Under the pieces are notes generated by a model that worked only from the letters and a program-made list of their open reading frames with translations, did no database searches and was not told the origin of the DNA. From the NCBI GenBank assembly GCA_943788045.1, contig CALSOT010000002.1, positions 62,001 through 126,000 of the forward strand: a DNA stretch of 64,000 nt. Direction: 5' to 3'. Position numbers and translations under genes: made by a program. Origin of the DNA: an uncultured Polaribacter sp. GTDB taxonomy: Bacteria; Bacteroidota; Bacteroidia; Flavobacteriales; Flavobacteriaceae. Positions 63,473 to 64,000 of the stretch are shown here, piece after piece; the first letter of the stretch is position 1; each line of letters opens with the position of its first letter.

Positions 63473-63880
63473 GGCAATAGTATTTTTCACGATTATTTCA
63501 TTCAGTTTCTGTGTATCAGATTCCGAAATTTCCTTTAAGTCAAATGTTATTTTTTTTTCATTGACTTTTGTTATTGTTAATTTTTTTTCATTCAATTCAG
63601 TCTTTTTAATTTCGTCGAAACTCAAGGATTTTCCCATAAAAGAATTAATTCTGATAACAGCTCCTTTTTTGTTCCATTGAATGTAGTTTTTGAACCAAAA
63701 CATTCTACTGAAATAAAGTGCTTGAAGTAAAAATCCAACGCCACTTATTTTCTTATTTATTTTAGGATTTTCAAATGGAATAAATTCAAATATTCCAACA
63801 AGTAAAAATATTATTGATAAAATTAAAATTGTGATTAAAAACCAATTTTTGCTCAAATTATCAAAGTGTATTTTTTTCAT
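63461..63880 (-). CDS. membrane protein with PH-like domain, cassette 8
   Basis: A 139-residue protein with two helices (WFLITILILSIIFLLVGIF and GVGFLLQALYFSRMFW) and a soluble C-terminal PH-like half (GAVIRINSFMGKSLSFDEIKK). The C-terminus IANTV is encoded by site H. Its ATG overlaps the stop of an upstream gene (ATGA). Function unknown. Confidence 0.75.
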   Translation of the reverse strand: MKKIHFDNLSKNWFLITILILSIIFLLVGIFEFIPFENPKINKKISGVGFLLQALYFSRMFWFKNYIQWNKKGAVIRINSFMGKSLSFDEIKKTELNEKKLTITKVNEKKITFDLKEISESDTQKLNEIIVKNTIANTV

Positions 63881-64000
63881 TTTCCCATTATTGATTTAAT
63901 TAACTTGTAAGAATATAAAATTCCGATTAGAAACATAATTCCACAAATCCAATATTCCGCTTTTGAATAATAACTTATTCCACCAAAAACTCCGAAGAAT
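63877..64000 (-). CDS. partial membrane-protein gene at the window edge
   Basis: A frame entering from the right edge reads GVFGGISYYSKAEYWICGIM and ends SYKLIKSIMGK-stop, with one hydrophobic segment. The TGA overlaps the next ATG (ATGA), so it belongs to the same cassette and is translated with it. Only about 40 residues are visible; no family. Confidence 0.55.
   Translation of the reverse strand, partial: FFGVFGGISYYSKAEYWICGIMFLIGILYSYKLIKSIMGK

Larger units (their letters stand above)
56190..64000 (-). mobile_element. integron-like gene-cassette array (continues off the window)
   Basis: At least seven consecutive units are each bounded by unit-specific inverted ends of 8-10 bp that include GTT and AAC. 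Units: GTTATCAAAT, GTTCTGGG, GTTGCACAA, GTTAGCCATA, GTTGTAAAC, GTTGTACGCA, GTTGGCAAC. Units are separated by imperfect palindromes, and all clear genes face the same way. This is the layout of integron cassettes with attC sites. The cores do not fit GTTRRRY and no integrase is in the window, so it is an inference, to be tested by checking for homologous sites and a tyrosine recombinase. Confidence 0.65.

Noticed and set aside
56190-64000. Classical attC sites (GTTRRRY/RYYYAAC)
   Set aside because: Cores such as GTTGGCA, GTTGTAC and GTTCTGG do not fit RRRY, so I call them attC-like only.

Overview
The window is low-GC DNA from a marine member of the Flavobacteriaceae. Evidence: Bacteroidetes-type promoters (TAnnTTTG, often with an upstream TTG), type IX secretion C-terminal sorting domains, a TonB-dependent receptor with a carboxypeptidase-like N-terminal domain, many predicted secreted proteins with Gln just after the signal peptide, a kynurenine-route tryptophan degradation operon, and a proteorhodopsin/blh pair. 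A Polaribacter-like organism is my best guess; this is inference from gene content and codon style, not from a database search.

Left part (1-5.2 kb): a sigma-54 response regulator and a catalase-peroxidase, both broken by many one-base frameshifts, then an intact peroxiredoxin-thioredoxin-small protein operon. 5.2-15 kb: GNAT protein, pdhC-pdhA, two secreted proteins, ctlX-prsW, a T9SS protein, and mlaE-mlaF. 15.0-15.4 kb: two identical tRNA-Lys genes in a ~150 bp tandem duplication that includes promoter and terminator. 15.5-28 kb: DUF389 membrane protein, SprT-like protein, SDR, a beta-helix lipoprotein, glutaminyl cyclase, rpmE type B, gcvP, a UbiA-like protein and a phosphoserine phosphatase/phosphoglycerate dehydrogenase fusion. 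28-34 kb: NlpC/P60 lipoprotein and the kynU-kmo-haaO-ACMSD operon. 34-37.6 kb: a TonB receptor (one frameshift), DUF2141 protein and TPR-like protein; the receptor and DUF2141 promoters share a LytTR-like tandem element at identical spacing. 38-45 kb: dnaK, sdaA, then divergent proteorhodopsin and blh, and yaaA. 45-49 kb: an ECF-sigma operon carrying three copies of a probable ECF promoter, each upstream of a different gene. 49-56 kb: orphan ArsR/DUF6428 pair, rluD-PASTA divergent from ddl-coaD, HU-like protein, and a second ECF operon led by a secreted hydrolase.

Right part (56.2-64 kb, running off the window) is the most unusual region. Every gene or gene pair on the minus strand is bracketed by its own unit-specific inverted 8-10 bp ends (GTTnnnnnn ... 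nnnnnnAAC), and neighbouring units are separated by imperfect palindromes of mostly ~125 bp with an AAC/GTT core, an unequal 3/6-nt internal spacer, a conserved L-type stem and, in three of them, a GAAAATCCGCGAGGATTTTC-type hairpin that shows compensatory change. This is the geometry expected of an integron gene-cassette array (attC sites and cassettes) although the cores do not fit the classical GTTRRRY consensus and no integrase lies in the window. The cassettes carry a T9SS FG-GAP protein, a T9SS GH144-like glucanase, a gene-poor unit, an acyltransferase, and several small unknown membrane or immunity-like proteins.

The genes form recognisable themes: oxidative defence (katG, prx/trx), glycine/serine metabolism (gcvP, serBA, sdaA), tryptophan catabolism, cell-envelope upkeep (mlaEF, ddl, VanX-type dipeptidase, NlpC/P60), light capture, and a mobile accessory array.
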